From NCBI GenBank assembly GCA_016933535.1, contig JAFGAS010000025.1:1-64000 (forward strand): a stretch of DNA of 64,000 nucleotides. Reading direction: 5' to 3'. Both the position numbers and the translations under genes were made by a program. Source of the stretch: Candidatus Zymogenaceae bacterium (GTDB taxonomy: Bacteria > Desulfobacterota > Zymogenia > Zymogenales > Zymogenaceae). The notes beneath the pieces are model-generated. The model ran no database searches and was not told where the DNA came from. It worked only from the letters and a program-made list of their open reading frames with translations. Positions 26,911-36,930 of the stretch are shown one piece after another. The stretch's first letter is position 1; each line of letters begins with the position of its first letter.

Positions 26911-27621
26911 GTGAACGCCACGATAAAAAACATCAGGACGGACCTATCCAACAGCGCCGACGAGACGGCGCGGGTCAATTCCCAACGGTTTTTCAAGGAA
27001 GAGGTGCTCTGTTACGGCGTAAAGGGCGCGGTGGTCAGGAGTATCGCCAGGAAATACTACAAAGAGGTCGCCGCGCTGGACAAGGGCGAGATATTCGCGT
27101 TGTGTGAGGAGTTGTTTCGGTCCGACCTGTGCGAGGAGGCCTTTGTCGTCGGTGAATGGCTCCCGCGTATTGCCGACAGGTTTGAGCCGGGAGACCTGGC
27201 GATATTCGAGGGCTGGATCGAGCGCTACATCAATAACTGGGCCAAGTGCGACAGCTTCTGCAACCACACCGTGGGAGATTTCGCGCAGATGTATCCCGAA
27301 TGCCTGCCCCGGATCATTCAATGGACCGGGTCGGGCAACCGGTGGATGAGGAGGGCGGCGGCGGTCTCCCTGATCATCCCGGCCAGGCGGGGGAAATTCC
27401 TGCCGGAGATTCTCGAGATGGCCGACCGGCTGCTGACCGACTCCGACGACATGGTACGGAAGGGGTACGGCTGGATGCTGAAAGAGGCAAGCCGCCTCCA
27501 CCAACAGGAGGTATTTGCCTACGTGGTGAAACACAGGAAAGTCATGCCCCGCACGGCCCTCAGATACGCCATTGAGCTGATGCCGAAAGACTTGAAAGCC
27601 GAGGCGATGAAGAAGGGGTAA
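26911..27621 (+). CDS. DNA alkylation repair protein (AlkD-like)
   Basis: About 237 residues from GTG at 26911; a TTG at 26881 would add ten residues. The helical-repeat protein has VNSQRFFKEEVLCYGVKGAV near the start, EAFVVGEWLPRI, WAKCDSFCNHTVGDF (the conserved segment around the catalytic Asp of AlkD-type glycosylases), GNRWMRRAAAVSLIIPAR and VRKGYGWMLKEASR. Such proteins excise alkylated bases through a HEAT-like fold without base flipping. Enzymatic activity here is inferred from the conserved segments. Confidence 0.88.
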   Translation: MNATIKNIRTDLSNSADETARVNSQRFFKEEVLCYGVKGAVVRSIARKYYKEVAALDKGEIFALCEELFRSDLCEEAFVVGEWLPRIADRFEPGDLAIFEGWIERYINNWAKCDSFCNHTVGDFAQMYPECLPRIIQWTGSGNRWMRRAAAVSLIIPARRGKFLPEILEMADRLLTDSDDMVRKGYGWMLKEASRLHQQEVFAYVVKHRKVMPRTALRYAIELMPKDLKAEAMKKG

Positions 27622-27645
27622 AGGGGGAACACCCGTTTTCCTTCA

Positions 27646-27668
27646 GCTTCGGCGCCAAACGCCGAAGC
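27646..27668 (+). terminator. Hairpin terminator after alkD-like gene
   Basis: GCTTCGGCG (27646-27654), loop CCAAA, CGCCGAAGC (27660-27668): a perfect 9-bp GC-rich stem 25 bases after the stop. No T-tract. Confidence 0.55.
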
Positions 27669-27992
27669 GGCGGATCTATCCACCATCCCGACAATAAACT
27701 ACACTATCGAATTTCCCCGACCCAAGGGGCCTGCCTCCAGCCCCGGGCATCGACCCGGCCGCCCCGTAGCGAACGCACGGCCCGCTGCCTCGACGGCGGC
27801 ATGCCCCACAAAGGGCGCCCGCCGCGTCTCATTGGCTCGTTTCAGAGTGCTTCAAGACGACCCCCTATCTTCCGAAGGTGCCGACTTGACACGATTCGTC
27901 TTTTGTGATATTTTATCATTAATAGCGGCAGTCATTACTGTTATGAGCTTCGTGATAACGTGCGTATCAAACCTTTCATATGGAGGTCTAAA
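27669..27992. other. Non-coding stretch, nothing recognised
   Basis: About 320 bases without a supported gene. The last 15 bases hold the ribosome site (TGGAGG) of the next small membrane protein. No repeat or RNA recognised. Confidence 0.4.
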
Positions 27993-28244
27993 ATGAAACT
28001 CAGTGTTAAGGCACTTGCGTTGACATCGGGCATTCTGTGGGGCCTGGGGCTCTTTTTCGCCACCTGGTGGATTATCCTCATGAATGGTGAAAGCAGTGAG
28101 ACCACCTTTATCGGCATGATCTACCGGGGATACAGCCTCACGCCGTTGGGGAGCGTCTTCGGCCTGGTCTGGGGTTTTTTTGACGGGCTGATCGGCGGGG
28201 CGATTTTTGCCTGGCTTTACAACCTGCTTGCAAAAGGAAAGTAG
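27993..28244 (+). CDS. Small two-helix membrane protein (annotated elsewhere as holin-like)
   Basis: 83 residues from ATG at 27993, nine bases after GGAGG; an in-frame start at 27960 is less likely. Two hydrophobic segments (LALTSGILWGLGLFFATWWI and the C-terminal SVFGLVWGFFDGLIGGAIFA) flank a loop with YRGYSLTPLG. The family is common in environmental bacteria and often labelled 'bacteriophage holin', but no phage gene is near, so I do not infer lysis. Confidence 0.8.
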   Translation: MKLSVKALALTSGILWGLGLFFATWWIILMNGESSETTFIGMIYRGYSLTPLGSVFGLVWGFFDGLIGGAIFAWLYNLLAKGK

Positions 28245-28372
28245 CGGGGCGGTGTCCGGCAATTTTATGTTTCTCTGTTGCGTCCGGTTTCCGATAAGCC
28301 CGATTCAACATAGCTTGCCGTGAGGAATTGCCCTTTTCGGGAGGCGTAATGGCAGGCGGAGGAGAATAAGCG

Positions 28373-28403
28373 TCACCCCGCGGATGCGCGCATCGCGGGG
28401 TGA
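28373..28403. terminator. Bidirectional hairpin between convergent genes
   Basis: TCACCCCGCG (28373-28382) pairs with CGCGGGGTGA (28394-28403), a 10-bp stem with an inner GATGC/GCAT extension. It lies between the small membrane protein (+) and the DUF4405 protein (-). Confidence 0.7.
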
Positions 28404-28443
28404 TCGTGCGAACTATATATAATCGTGCCCGGCCTGCCGCGGC

Positions 28444-28929
28444 CTACTGCCCGCCGCCGGAGCTTTCGTTGTCAAAGGCGCTCCATCTGCCGTTGCCGAA
28501 GCGTCCTCCGCGCCCGTTACCCCGGGGGCCGTCTTCGAAGGGGCCCGGACCGTTATCTAAGGAGCCGGTTCCGTTGTCGACGTCACCGCCGGGGCCGACG
28601 TCCAATTCTTCCTGCCCCGGGCCATACCGGTGGGGACCGGCGCCTCCAGGATTGCCGATAAAAAGAAGGGCAACGGCTATCGCGACGGCCGCCACGGTCG
28701 TGACGATCGCCGGGCGATTGCGAAAGTGTGCCGTGAACGTCTTGGCGTTGAGCGCCAGGTGGGCGACGCCGGCCACGACGAAGACAATCCCCATCACAAC
28801 GTGCAGGAGTTTTAAATCCAGGGGAATAGTAAGGTGCAGCAGCATCATCGGGCCGGAAATCGCCAGGGCTGCAAAGGCCACCGTCACCAGCGCGCAGATC
28901 CATCCTCTATTGTTTTTTGTCTCTGACAT
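28444..28929 (-). CDS. DUF4405-type membrane protein with glycine-rich tail
   Basis: A 161-residue protein with three membrane segments in the first 100 residues. Histidines lie in [19 protein letters not shown], the pattern of DUF4405/cytochrome b-like small membrane proteins, where paired histidines may bind heme. The last ~60 residues are a low-complexity tail rich in Gly, Asp, Asn and Pro ([20 protein letters not shown]). AGGAGGACAG precedes the start. Redox function is inference. Confidence 0.75.
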   Translation of the reverse strand: MSETKNNRGWICALVTVAFAALAISGPMMLLHLTIPLDLKLLHVVMGIVFVVAGVAHLALNAKTFTAHFRNRPAIVTTVAAVAIAVALLFIGNPGGAGPHRYGPGQEELDVGPGGDVDNGTGSLDNGPGPFEDGPRGNGRGGRFGNGRWSAFDNESSGGGQ

Positions 28930-29179
28930 TTCTGTCCTCCTTTCATTGTCTGAAATCCGCTTATTCGTCCGGCGGCGTTCGGCGGTCTCGGCCGAGCGGC
29001 TCCGCCCCGTCCGGGGATATCCGGGGACCAGGCACGGCCGCGCCTCCGGTCCATCGGCCGAGGGTTTTAAAGATATCCGTCATGATCATGGATTAAGGTT
29101 TGACACCGTCTTTGAATATGGTAAAATCACCCTGGTGCTCCAGGTGCGCCGATTTTTTTATTTTATTAAACAGGCAATC

Positions 29180-30355
29180 ATGACAATACCTTCGGAATTT
29201 CATCGAATAAAACGTCTGCCACCCTACGTATTTGCGGAAGTGGATGCATTGAAAATGGAGGCGCGTCGGCGCGGTGAAGATATTATCGACCTTGGAATGG
29301 GAAACCCCGATAAAGCCACACCGCCCCGCATCGTTGAAAAGCTCGTCGAGGCTTCGGCAAACCCAAAAAACCATCGATACAGCTCGTCCAGGGGGATCTA
29401 CCGGCTCCGGTGTGCGGTCGCCGACTGGTATAAGCGGCGATACGGGGTCGACCTGGACCCGGACTCGGAGACGATCGTCACCATAGGGGCAAAGGAGGGG
29501 CTCTCTCATTTCGTGCTGTCGGTGGTGGAGCCGGGAAGCTCGGTCCTCGTCCCCAACCCGACATATCCCATCCATACGTATTCGGTCATCATTGCCGGTG
29601 GCGACATCCGAAGCATCCCGTTGACGCCGGAGCGGGACTTCTTCTCCGATCTCATGACGGCGCTCAAGCTTATCTGGCCCCGCCCGGTCATGATGATTAT
29701 CTCGTTTCCTCACAACCCCACCGCACGGGTCGTGGAACGGGACTTTTTCGAGGAAGTGGTAGAATTCGCCCGGGAAAACGACGTGATCGTCGTGCACGAT
29801 TTTGCTTATGCCGATATCGTGTTTGACGGATACGTCGCGCCGTCGTTTCTTTCTATCCCCGGGGCCAAGGACGTGGGTATCGAGTTTACCTCGATGTCCA
29901 AGAGTTTCAACATGCCGGGGTGGCGGATCGGTTTTGCGGCGGGAAATCCCAAGCTCATCGCGGCCCTGGCGCGGATGAAGAGCTATTTCGACTACGGGAT
30001 ATTCCAGCCCATCCAGATCGCGTCTATCATCGCATTGACCGAGGACCAGGGGGCGGCCGTCGAGATCGCGGCAAACTACGGCAAGCGGCGCGACGCACTG
30101 GTAGACGGTCTTGCCCGAGCGGGCTGGGAGATTGAAAAGCCGAAGGGCACGATGTTCGTCTGGGCGAAAATACCCGACCGCTACCGGAAGATGGGGTCCC
30201 TCGAATTCTCGAAATTTCTCCTGAGAGAGGCAAAGGTCGCCGTTTCTCCCGGGGTCGGTTTCGGCTCGGAGGGAAACGACTACGTTCGGTTTGCCCTCGT
30301 GGAAAACACCCACCGCATTACGCAGGCGGTCAAAGGAATAAAACGGATACTCTAA
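29180..30355 (+). CDS. PLP-dependent aminotransferase, class I (AlaC/LL-DAP-aminotransferase-like)
   Basis: 391 residues from ATG at 29180; the frame is open upstream but non-coding. The fold-type I aminotransferase has [18 protein letters not shown] at the start, [22 protein letters not shown], the PLP lysine in [16 protein letters not shown] and the C-terminal [12 protein letters not shown]. It is closest to the alanine/2-aminobutyrate (AlaC) and LL-diaminopimelate aminotransferase group. It starts an apparent operon: hom begins 15 bp downstream, then thrC and the phosphoglycerate-mutase-like gene. A role in aspartate-family amino acids is likely; substrate unproven. Confidence 0.88.
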   Translation: MTIPSEFHRIKRLPPYVFAEVDALKMEARRRGEDIIDLGMGNPDKATPPRIVEKLVEASANPKNHRYSSSRGIYRLRCAVADWYKRRYGVDLDPDSETIVTIGAKEGLSHFVLSVVEPGSSVLVPNPTYPIHTYSVIIAGGDIRSIPLTPERDFFSDLMTALKLIWPRPVMMIISFPHNPTARVVERDFFEEVVEFARENDVIVVHDFAYADIVFDGYVAPSFLSIPGAKDVGIEFTSMSKSFNMPGWRIGFAAGNPKLIAALARMKSYFDYGIFQPIQIASIIALTEDQGAAVEIAANYGKRRDALVDGLARAGWEIEKPKGTMFVWAKIPDRYRKMGSLEFSKFLLREAKVAVSPGVGFGSEGNDYVRFALVENTHRITQAVKGIKRIL

Positions 30356-30369
30356 ATCGGGAGTCTGGC

Positions 30370-31707
30370 ATGGCCAACAAACCTCGGGCAATTAACGTCG
30401 GGATTATCGGTTACGGGACGGTGGGGTCAGGAGTGACCAGGATCCTCGTCGAAAACCGCGGGTTGATAAAACAACGTCTCGGCACAGATATCGTCATCAA
30501 GAAAATCTGCGACGTCGACATCACCCGGGATCGGGGAATCGCGATAGACAGCTCGGTCCTCACCACGAACTCCCGGGAGGTGATCGAGGACCCCGGCATC
30601 GATATCATCGTGGAGACCGTCGGGGGTATCGATATCGCCAAGGAGATAATCATGGCGGCCATCGGCTCCGGCAAGCACGTTGTGACCGCCAACAAGGCGC
30701 TGCTGGCCGAGGCCGGTGACGATATCTTTGCTGCGGCCCATCGTACGGGAGTGGACATCAACTTCGAGGCCGCCGTCGGCGGGGGGATACCGATCATCAG
30801 GACCCTCAAAGAGGGGCTGGTGGGAGACCGGATAGAGTATATATTCGGGATTATGAACGGGACCTGCAACTATATCCTGACCCGCATGACAGACGACGAT
30901 ATGGAGTTTTCCGCGGCCCTGGCCGAGGCCCAGAGGCTCGGCTACGCCGAGGCCGACCCGACCCTGGATATCGAGGGGTACGACACGGCCCATAAACTGG
31001 CCGTTATCATTCCGCTGACCTACGGCGTCAAGATCGACTATGCGGACATCCATGTGGAGGGGATTTCGAACATCCAGTCCATAGATATACGCTTTGCCCG
31101 GGAAATGGGGTACAAGATAAAGCTGTTGGCAATCCTGGTTTCCACCCCGGGCGGGATCGAGGCGCGGGTGCATCCGACCCTTATCCCGTTTCGGTACCTG
31201 CTGTCCAACGTGAACCTCAACATGAACGCCTTCTATATCCGGGGGGCGGCCGTGGGATCTATCCTGCTGTACGGCCAGGGGGCGGGACGGATGCCCACCG
31301 GGACCGCCGTGGTTTCGGACCTCGTGGAGCTTGCCCGTAACGTCTCGTCGGGGATTAAGAAACGGGTGCCCCCACTCTCGTTTTCCGAGGCCGATATCGC
31401 GCACATCAAGCCCAAGAAGATGGACGATGTGGTCACGAACTACTATCTCCGTTTTTCGGCGCTGGACAAACCGGGAGTGCTCTCAAAGATAGCGGGAATC
31501 CTGGGAGACCACAACATCAGCATCGCCTCGGTTATCCAAAAGGGGAGGGCCGAGGGCGATAGGGACGTCCCGGTTGTTATCATGACCCATGAGGCCCGGG
31601 AGCGCGACGTAAAGGCGGCGCTCGCAACGATCGACGGACTCGATATCATCGTGCGGCCCTCTATCCTCGTCAGGGTGGAGGACACCGCAATGAAAGGGGG
31701 CGTGTGA
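30370..31707 (+). CDS. hom: Homoserine dehydrogenase with ACT domain
   Basis: A 445-residue enzyme reducing aspartate semialdehyde to homoserine. NAD(P)-binding [16 protein letters not shown] at 13-28, the [15 protein letters not shown] substrate loop, [18 protein letters not shown], and the catalytic segment [17 protein letters not shown]. The C-terminal ACT domain (about 352-430, [20 protein letters not shown]) gives feedback control by an amino acid, usually threonine. The stop overlaps the thrC start (TGATG). Full family length. Confidence 0.95.
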   Translation: MANKPRAINVGIIGYGTVGSGVTRILVENRGLIKQRLGTDIVIKKICDVDITRDRGIAIDSSVLTTNSREVIEDPGIDIIVETVGGIDIAKEIIMAAIGSGKHVVTANKALLAEAGDDIFAAAHRTGVDINFEAAVGGGIPIIRTLKEGLVGDRIEYIFGIMNGTCNYILTRMTDDDMEFSAALAEAQRLGYAEADPTLDIEGYDTAHKLAVIIPLTYGVKIDYADIHVEGISNIQSIDIRFAREMGYKIKLLAILVSTPGGIEARVHPTLIPFRYLLSNVNLNMNAFYIRGAAVGSILLYGQGAGRMPTGTAVVSDLVELARNVSSGIKKRVPPLSFSEADIAHIKPKKMDDVVTNYYLRFSALDKPGVLSKIAGILGDHNISIASVIQKGRAEGDRDVPVVIMTHEARERDVKAALATIDGLDIIVRPSILVRVEDTAMKGGV

Positions 31708-32765
31708 TGGAAAGATACCGCGGACTCATCGACCGCTTTTTTGAACGCCTCCCGGTCAAGGACCGGAAAAATATCGTCTCCCTCCTGGAGGGCAATACGC
31801 CGCTGATCAAGGCGGATCGCCTCCGGGACAAGATCGCCCCCGGCATCGAGCTCTACCTGAAATACGACGGGCTCAACCCTACCTGTTCGTTCAAGGACCG
31901 GGGCATGACCGTGGCGGTTACCCGGGCAAGGGAAGAGGGGAGCAGGGCCGTCATATGTGCCTCCACCGGCAACACCTCGGCCTCCGCGGCGGCCTATGCA
32001 GCCCGGGCCGATATGAAGGCCTTCGTGCTGATACCGGAAGGAAAGATAGCCATGGGCAAACTCTCCCAGGCGGTGATGCACGGGGCCACCGTCATCCAGA
32101 TAAAGGGAAACTTCGACGAGGCGCTCATGCTCGTTCGGGAGATCTCCGAAAAGCACCCGATCACGATGGTCAACTCGCTCAACGAGGACCGGATCGTGGG
32201 GCAGAAGACGGCGGCCTTCGAGATCATCGAGGTGCTGGGCGATGCCCCGGACTATCACGCGCTGCCCGTCGGCAATGCCGGCAACATCACGGCCTACTGG
32301 ATGGGCTATACCGAGTATCATCGGGACGGATTGGCCGCCAAACTTCCCAAGATGATCGGGTTCCAGGCCGAGGGGGCGGCCCCGATCGTCAGGGGGGAGC
32401 CCGTGAAGAATCCCGAGACGATCGCCACGGCCATACGCATCGGCAATCCCGCCTCGTGGCGGCGGGCCGTTGCCGCCCGGGACGAGTCGGGCGGTCTTAT
32501 AGATATGGTCACCGACGACGAGATCCTGCACGCCTACCGCATGATCGCCTCGACCGAGGGTATCTTCTGCGAGCCGGCCTCGGCCGCCTCTGTGGCCGGC
32601 GTTATAAAATCGGAAGCCGGCAAGCTATTTAGGAAGGGCGACATAGTGGTCTGCACCCTGACGGGCCACGGGCTCAAAGACCCCGACACGGCCATCAAGG
32701 TGTCGGCCGAGACGCACATCATCCCGCCCGAGATGGATAAGGTCCTCGGGGTGATGGGGCTCTGA
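31707..32765 (+). CDS. thrC: Threonine synthase
   Basis: 352 residues from ATG at 31707, sharing one base with the hom stop; a GTG at 31704 is possible. Fold-type II PLP enzyme converting O-phosphohomoserine to threonine. [10 protein letters not shown], the PLP lysine in [32 protein letters not shown], the glycine-rich [13 protein letters not shown] phosphate-binding loop and [10 protein letters not shown]. The length is that of the short bacterial/archaeal class. It needs O-phosphohomoserine, which the mutase-like protein downstream may supply. Confidence 0.95.
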   Translation: MERYRGLIDRFFERLPVKDRKNIVSLLEGNTPLIKADRLRDKIAPGIELYLKYDGLNPTCSFKDRGMTVAVTRAREEGSRAVICASTGNTSASAAAYAARADMKAFVLIPEGKIAMGKLSQAVMHGATVIQIKGNFDEALMLVREISEKHPITMVNSLNEDRIVGQKTAAFEIIEVLGDAPDYHALPVGNAGNITAYWMGYTEYHRDGLAAKLPKMIGFQAEGAAPIVRGEPVKNPETIATAIRIGNPASWRRAVAARDESGGLIDMVTDDEILHAYRMIASTEGIFCEPASAASVAGVIKSEAGKLFRKGDIVVCTLTGHGLKDPDTAIKVSAETHIIPPEMDKVLGVMGL

Positions 32766-32966
32766 TTGCCAGCAGGAAATGTACGTCCCTTTTGGTGCCC
32801 CGATAGGAAAGGGAAGGCGGGGGCGGGAGAAAATATAGCTCAGGCTTACCGGGATGCTTGGGCCGCCCTTCGTGATACCTGCCTTGCGTGCAGAGGTAAA
32901 ACGCGGCAAAGCGGTCCATAGCGCATCTGCAGGACCCGTCGGCGCGTCAATGAAAAAGCTTAGAAT

Positions 32967-34190
32967 ATGGAACAAATGAAATACATAGTCCTGCTCGGCG
33001 ACGGGATGGCCGACGAGCCGGTCGAGGCGCTCGGCGGCAAGACGCCGCTTGAGGCCGCCCGCACCCCGAACATGGACCGTATCGCCGCAGACGGCGTGGC
33101 GGGGATCGTCAGGTCGATCCCCGAGGGATTTCCCCCCGGTTCGGACGTGGCCAACCTCTCCATCATGGGTTTTGACCCGGTCCGCTATTATACCGGCCGG
33201 GCCCCCATCGAGGCGGCAAGCCTCGGCATCGAGATGAACGGGTCGGACATCGCCTACCGGATGAACCTGGTCACCCTCGGGGACGGGCAGGGAAAGGACG
33301 GCCGGCGGATCATGGCCGACTACTCGGCCGGGCATATCCCGGACGAGGATTCCCACCCGCTGGTCGAGGCCCTCGATCGCGAGCTCGGAAACTTCGAGTA
33401 CCGGTTCTACCCCGGCAAGTCCTACCGGCACATCCTGGTCTGGAAAAACGGCAAGCGGGACATCATCACGACCCCGCCGCACGACATCATCAATAGAGAG
33501 ATCGGCACGTATCTCCCGTACGGGTACGGCGCGGGCCGCCTCCTGTCGCTCATGCGGGAAGGGGAGCGGATCATGGCCGACCATCCCGTCAACCGGGGCC
33601 GGGTTGCCCGGGGGAAACCCCCCGCCACCTCTCCCTGGTTCTGGGGGCAGGGCGGCAAACCCAACCTCGTTACGTACCGGGAGCGCTGGGGGATCGAGGG
33701 GGCTGTGATCTCGGCGGTCGATCTCATACAGGGGCTGGGCATCCTATCCGGCCTTTCGGTGATACAGGTCCCCGGCGCCACCGGATGGATAGACACGAAC
33801 TACCGGGGTAAGGTAGAGGCCGCGCTCGGGGCGCTGGCAGACGGCGCCGATTTCGTCTATCTTCACGTGGAGGCGCCCGACGAGGCCGGCCACACGGGGG
33901 ACGCGGCGCTCAAGGTCAGGGCCATAGAAGAATTCGACGCCAAGGTAGTTGGCCCGGTCCTTGCGGGACTCTCCGCTTTCGGGCGGCATCGTTGCCTGGT
34001 GCTGCCGGACCACCCGACGCCCGTGGGGATCAGGACACACAGCTCAACGCCCGTGCCGTTTGCGGCGGCGGGCGCGGGGCTTAATAACGCCGGGGCCGAC
34101 GGGTTTTCCGAGGCGGCGTGCGGAGCAACGGGCCTGTTTGTCTCTCAAGGCCATATGCTCATCGAGAGTTTCTTTGAGGGAACGCTGTGA
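32967..34190 (+). CDS. Phosphoglycerate mutase-like protein, proposed homoserine kinase (TIGR02535 type)
   Basis: A 407-residue (404 from an alternative ATG at 32976) alkaline-phosphatase-superfamily protein: IVLLGDGMADEPVEALGGK, PPGSDVANLSIMGFDP, YLHVEAPDEAGHTGD, VLPDHPTPVGIRTHSSTPVP. It resembles archaeal-type cofactor-independent phosphoglycerate mutase. A subgroup found beside threonine genes in delta-proteobacteria and others has been proposed as an alternative homoserine kinase, and this gene lies directly after hom and thrC with no ThrB in sight. That function is a genome-context proposal. Its stop overlaps the thioesterase start (GTGA). Confidence 0.82.
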   Translation: MEQMKYIVLLGDGMADEPVEALGGKTPLEAARTPNMDRIAADGVAGIVRSIPEGFPPGSDVANLSIMGFDPVRYYTGRAPIEAASLGIEMNGSDIAYRMNLVTLGDGQGKDGRRIMADYSAGHIPDEDSHPLVEALDRELGNFEYRFYPGKSYRHILVWKNGKRDIITTPPHDIINREIGTYLPYGYGAGRLLSLMREGERIMADHPVNRGRVARGKPPATSPWFWGQGGKPNLVTYRERWGIEGAVISAVDLIQGLGILSGLSVIQVPGATGWIDTNYRGKVEAALGALADGADFVYLHVEAPDEAGHTGDAALKVRAIEEFDAKVVGPVLAGLSAFGRHRCLVLPDHPTPVGIRTHSSTPVPFAAAGAGLNNAGADGFSEAACGATGLFVSQGHMLIESFFEGTL

Positions 34191-34612
34191 GCGGGACGGA
34201 ATATGTCAATCGATTCCGGGAGCGGGTTCGGTATGCCGACGTGGACCCGATGGGTTTTGCCTATTACGGCAGCTACCTGCGCTGGTTCGAGATCGGGAGA
34301 ACCGAGTTTCTCCGGGAGCTCGGTACGAGATATCGGGACGTGGAAGAGTCGGGGGTCCTTTATCCCGTGACAGAGGCATACGTAAAGTACGCGTTACCCG
34401 CGCGCTACGACGACCCGATCGAGATCGTCACGAGACTTACCCGTGTAAAGAAGGCCTCACTGCGTTTCGACTACCAGATCGTCGGTGTCGACGGCCGTCT
34501 TCATGCCTCGGGGTGGACGGTGCACGCGGCGGTGGACCGGACGGGAAGGGTCGTGCGTATATCTGTCGAATTGGTAAACCTCCTGAAATGCGCAAACGCA
34601 TCGCCTGGGTAA
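34187..34612 (+). CDS. Acyl-CoA thioesterase, YbgC/4-hydroxybenzoyl-CoA type
   Basis: A 141-residue hot-dog protein starting at GTG 34187, overlapping the previous stop by four bases. VRYADVDPMGFAYYGSYLRW carries the YxDxDxxGxVYYxxYLxW signature with the catalytic Asp, then FEIGRTEFLRELG. The family hydrolyses short-chain or aromatic acyl-CoA thioesters. Translational coupling to the threonine genes may be only positional. Substrate unknown. Confidence 0.9.
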   Translation: MSGTEYVNRFRERVRYADVDPMGFAYYGSYLRWFEIGRTEFLRELGTRYRDVEESGVLYPVTEAYVKYALPARYDDPIEIVTRLTRVKKASLRFDYQIVGVDGRLHASGWTVHAAVDRTGRVVRISVELVNLLKCANASPG

Positions 34613-34744
34613 AAGAGGCCGCGATAGATGTAAGGACTCGTTCACGATGTTGGCGGACTACGGAGGATAGAAGCTCCCCGAAAAGGCTTGTTTTAGTATG
34701 TATGCTGTGATATATTGAGCAAATAACGTAATAGGAGTCCATAT

Positions 34745-34951
34745 ATGTTCGGGTTAGGAACGACCGAACTGCTTGTTATCCTGGTGATCGCCCTGGTCAT
34801 CTTCGGGGGGAGCAAACTCCCCGAGCTTGGATCGGCCCTGGGCAAGGGAATCAAGAATTTCAAAAAGGGGCTTTCGTCCATCGGCGAGGATGACGAAAAG
34901 AAGGAGATCAATAACTCCGGTGGGCAGAGCGGTAAGAAGATCGAGCCGTAA
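34745..34951 (+). CDS. tatA: Twin-arginine translocase subunit TatA/TatE (second copy)
   Basis: A 68-residue TatA paralogue: [20 protein letters not shown] as the N-terminus and membrane helix, [20 protein letters not shown] as hinge and amphipathic helix, and an acidic/basic tail. It is clearly similar to the copy at 4258 but has a longer tail. No tatB/tatC nearby. The tRNA-fMet promoter begins about 100 bp downstream. Confidence 0.93.
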   Translation: MFGLGTTELLVILVIALVIFGGSKLPELGSALGKGIKNFKKGLSSIGEDDEKKEINNSGGQSGKKIEP

Positions 34952-35048
34952 CAGCGGTTGGCTGCCGGCCGTCCGTGGGGTTATTCGTTCGGCCGTTTTT
35001 ACGGCGATCCGGGGTTCGGCTTTTTTATTTTGAAAACGGCCATTTTTG

Positions 35049-35077
35049 TTGACAGAGGTGACAGGACTTGCTATAAT
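35049..35077 (+). promoter_or_regulatory. Consensus promoter of tRNA-fMet
   Basis: TTGACA (35049-35054), 17-base spacer, TATAAT (35072-35077); transcription would start a few bases before the tRNA at 35091. A perfect match to the sigma70 consensus, as expected for an initiator tRNA. Confidence 0.9.
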
Positions 35078-35090
35078 TTCTAAATACTAT

Positions 35091-35167
<77 letters not shown>

Positions 35168-35175
35168 GAATAATC

Positions 35176-35208
35176 AAGGACTTACGTGAAGGCGTGAGTC
35201 CTTTTTTT
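35176..35208 (+). terminator. Intrinsic terminator of tRNA-fMet (copy R0)
   Basis: AAGGACTTACG (35176-35186) pairs with CGTGAGTCCTT (35193-35203) through 10 Watson-Crick and one G-U pair; seven Ts in all close it. Versions of this hairpin with compensated base changes follow every tRNA 3'-end copy downstream. Confidence 0.92.
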
Positions 35209-35212
35209 ATGG

Positions 35213-35430
35213 TGACCTATAGTTATTCTGAGGTTTGCCGATTCAATGGCGCGGTACTAATTGTTGACAGAGAAGTGGCTGAGGGAGCATAACACCATCA
35301 GGCCGCATAGCTCCCCTGGTTACCATTCACGGGCTCCCGAATCCATACTTCTCCGGTCACCAGAAGTTGGACGAGAAACATACGCCCATGGACTAATGTA
35401 AACAGTGGTATCGTTAATGGGGGCAGGTCA
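35213..35430. repeat. Conserved noncoding module M0 after tRNA-fMet
   Basis: 218 bases beginning TGACCTAT and ending GGGGGCAGGTCA, so the termini are TGACCT/AGGTCA. The interior contains a promoter-like pair (TTGACA 35264-35269, 18 bases, CATAAC 35288-35293), then GGGAGCATAACACCATCAGG and a GGGAGC/GCTCCC stem. Most of it recurs at 38239-38462, in diverged form at 43969-44240 and shortened at 41348-41428. No protein-coding frame seen. Confidence 0.8.
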
Positions 35431-35901
35431 CGCCCCTACGGGTGCTAAAACAATCCTTTTTTCTATTTCTTTACACAGGTACGAGATTGCCACGGCCGTC
35501 TGCGACGGCCTCGCAATGACGGCCGGGATTTCCCCAGACAGTGAGGGGATTGCCTCGTCACCACGTTCCTCGCAGTGACGGCGGGGGGTCCCGGAGGCAG
35601 TTGGGGGGATAGACCATCACCCCAAAAGGCAGGCCTTATGGGGGCCCCGATCAACCCACCGTGCCCCGCAAAAGGGAGACGAAAACGGTCTCATCGCAAT
35701 GGCACTTCACCGGTCATCGCGAGGGAGTGTCCTGCCAAAGCCGCAAGCCTCCAAAGGAGGCGTGGCGGGACCAGAGCAATCCCCTGACCGTCACCGGGAA
35801 TCTACGCTTATCGCGCTTTCTCCGCTCCGTTGTCGGGAAATTGTACTTCACCCCGGCCGTCACCCCGCACTATCGGCTCCGCCGCAGGCCTTTTTAACGC
35901 G
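35431..35901. repeat. REP-like repeats, left flank of the crystallin-like gene
   Basis: No gene seen. About 35487-35525 holds the inverted phrase ATTGCCACGGCCGTCTGCGA with CGCAATGACGG. 35699-35798 is a 100-base block repeated in the same orientation at 37264-37363 with roughly one difference per eight bases. Both classes recur on the other side of the crystallin-like gene, so this cargo sits between direct repeats. Confidence 0.7.
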
Positions 35902-36930
35902 TTACCTGGTGAAGACCACCCCGTTGTTCCAGTTGATCCTGATCGCCATGCCCTGGGCGTTGAGGATGATGGTGCCCGAGCCCGATCCCGGCGTAACCCC
36001 CCCCGTCCAGCTGGCGTTGATGTTTGTCCCGTTGATGGTCCCGTTGCCGGCCTCGCCGTTGGTCGCTCCCCACGTGAAGGTGTTTTTGTTCTGGCTTATG
36101 TAGTAGGTAAGCCCGTTTGACCCGTGCCAGGGGCCCGCTATTTCCGGTGTGCCGGACGACCCGGGCGTCGGTGACGGTGTCGGTGACGGTGTCGGCGACG
36201 GTGCCGGCGACGGTGCCGGCGACGGTGCCGGCGAGGAACCGCCGACTTTCACCACGACCGACGAGATCCTCCCGTCAAACCCGTACGTGGAGAGGTAGAA
36301 CGACTTCATGCTCTTGTCGGCCCCCGGGAGCGTGAGGCTGGCACCGCCAAAATTCGCATGCTCATACAGGATCACCTCCATATCACCGAACATCTGCATG
36401 AACGTCCCCTCGTCGTTTATGTCTCCGTTGATGCTGGGGTACTTGGCCACGATATCGTTCTTGTACTGGGGAATGGGGAAGAACTGCTTGGGATCAGCCT
36501 TACCGCCCCCGAGGAGCGTGTTCGGGCCGTACTTACCCAGCGCAGCGCCGAAGATATGCTGCCCCTTGGGGACAATGATGAGCGAGCTGAAGCAGTCATT
36601 GCCAATGCCCACGTCTTTCAGGTTCCCCTTGTAAAAACCGTAGTTGTCCCCGCCGAATTTTGAGTCGTCGAAAAAGACCGCTTCCACGTCGCTTCCCACC
36701 TGTACCGACGAGATGATGTCGTTGAAGCCCTCGCCCAACGAGTTGACGTTCCTCTGGCGCATATTCGGCTCGAGCTTCCATGACCGGTGCGCTCCCACGA
36801 AGTTTTCATGCTCGTAGGCGATGACCTCGTTCGGCTCGACGGCCAATACCGGGGCCGCAGGAAATAAGTAAAGCGAAACGAGAGTGACGGCCGCGGCAAG
36901 AAGCATGCTCTTAAAACACCTGTGATACAT
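35902..36930 (-). CDS. Secreted beta/gamma-crystallin-like protein with C-terminal INGTN domain
   Basis: A 342-residue exported protein. Signal peptide about 1-30; two crystallin-like Greek-key segments (VIAYEHENFVGAHRSW near 35 and VILYEHANFGGASLTLPG near 184, each with the YEH..F.G pattern); a linker of PSPA/PSPT repeats (about 231-257); then a ~78-residue C-terminal domain with GNGTINGTNINASW and INWNNGVVFTR. That last domain recurs at the N-terminus of the propeller protein at 46645. Crystallin-type domains often bind calcium. The gene runs against the direction of the tRNA array. Function unknown. Confidence 0.85.
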   Translation of the reverse strand: MYHRCFKSMLLAAAVTLVSLYLFPAAPVLAVEPNEVIAYEHENFVGAHRSWKLEPNMRQRNVNSLGEGFNDIISSVQVGSDVEAVFFDDSKFGGDNYGFYKGNLKDVGIGNDCFSSLIIVPKGQHIFGAALGKYGPNTLLGGGKADPKQFFPIPQYKNDIVAKYPSINGDINDEGTFMQMFGDMEVILYEHANFGGASLTLPGADKSMKSFYLSTYGFDGRISSVVVKVGGSSPAPSPAPSPAPSPTPSPTPSPTPGSSGTPEIAGPWHGSNGLTYYISQNKNTFTWGATNGEAGNGTINGTNINASWTGGVTPGSGSGTIILNAQGMAIRINWNNGVVFTR

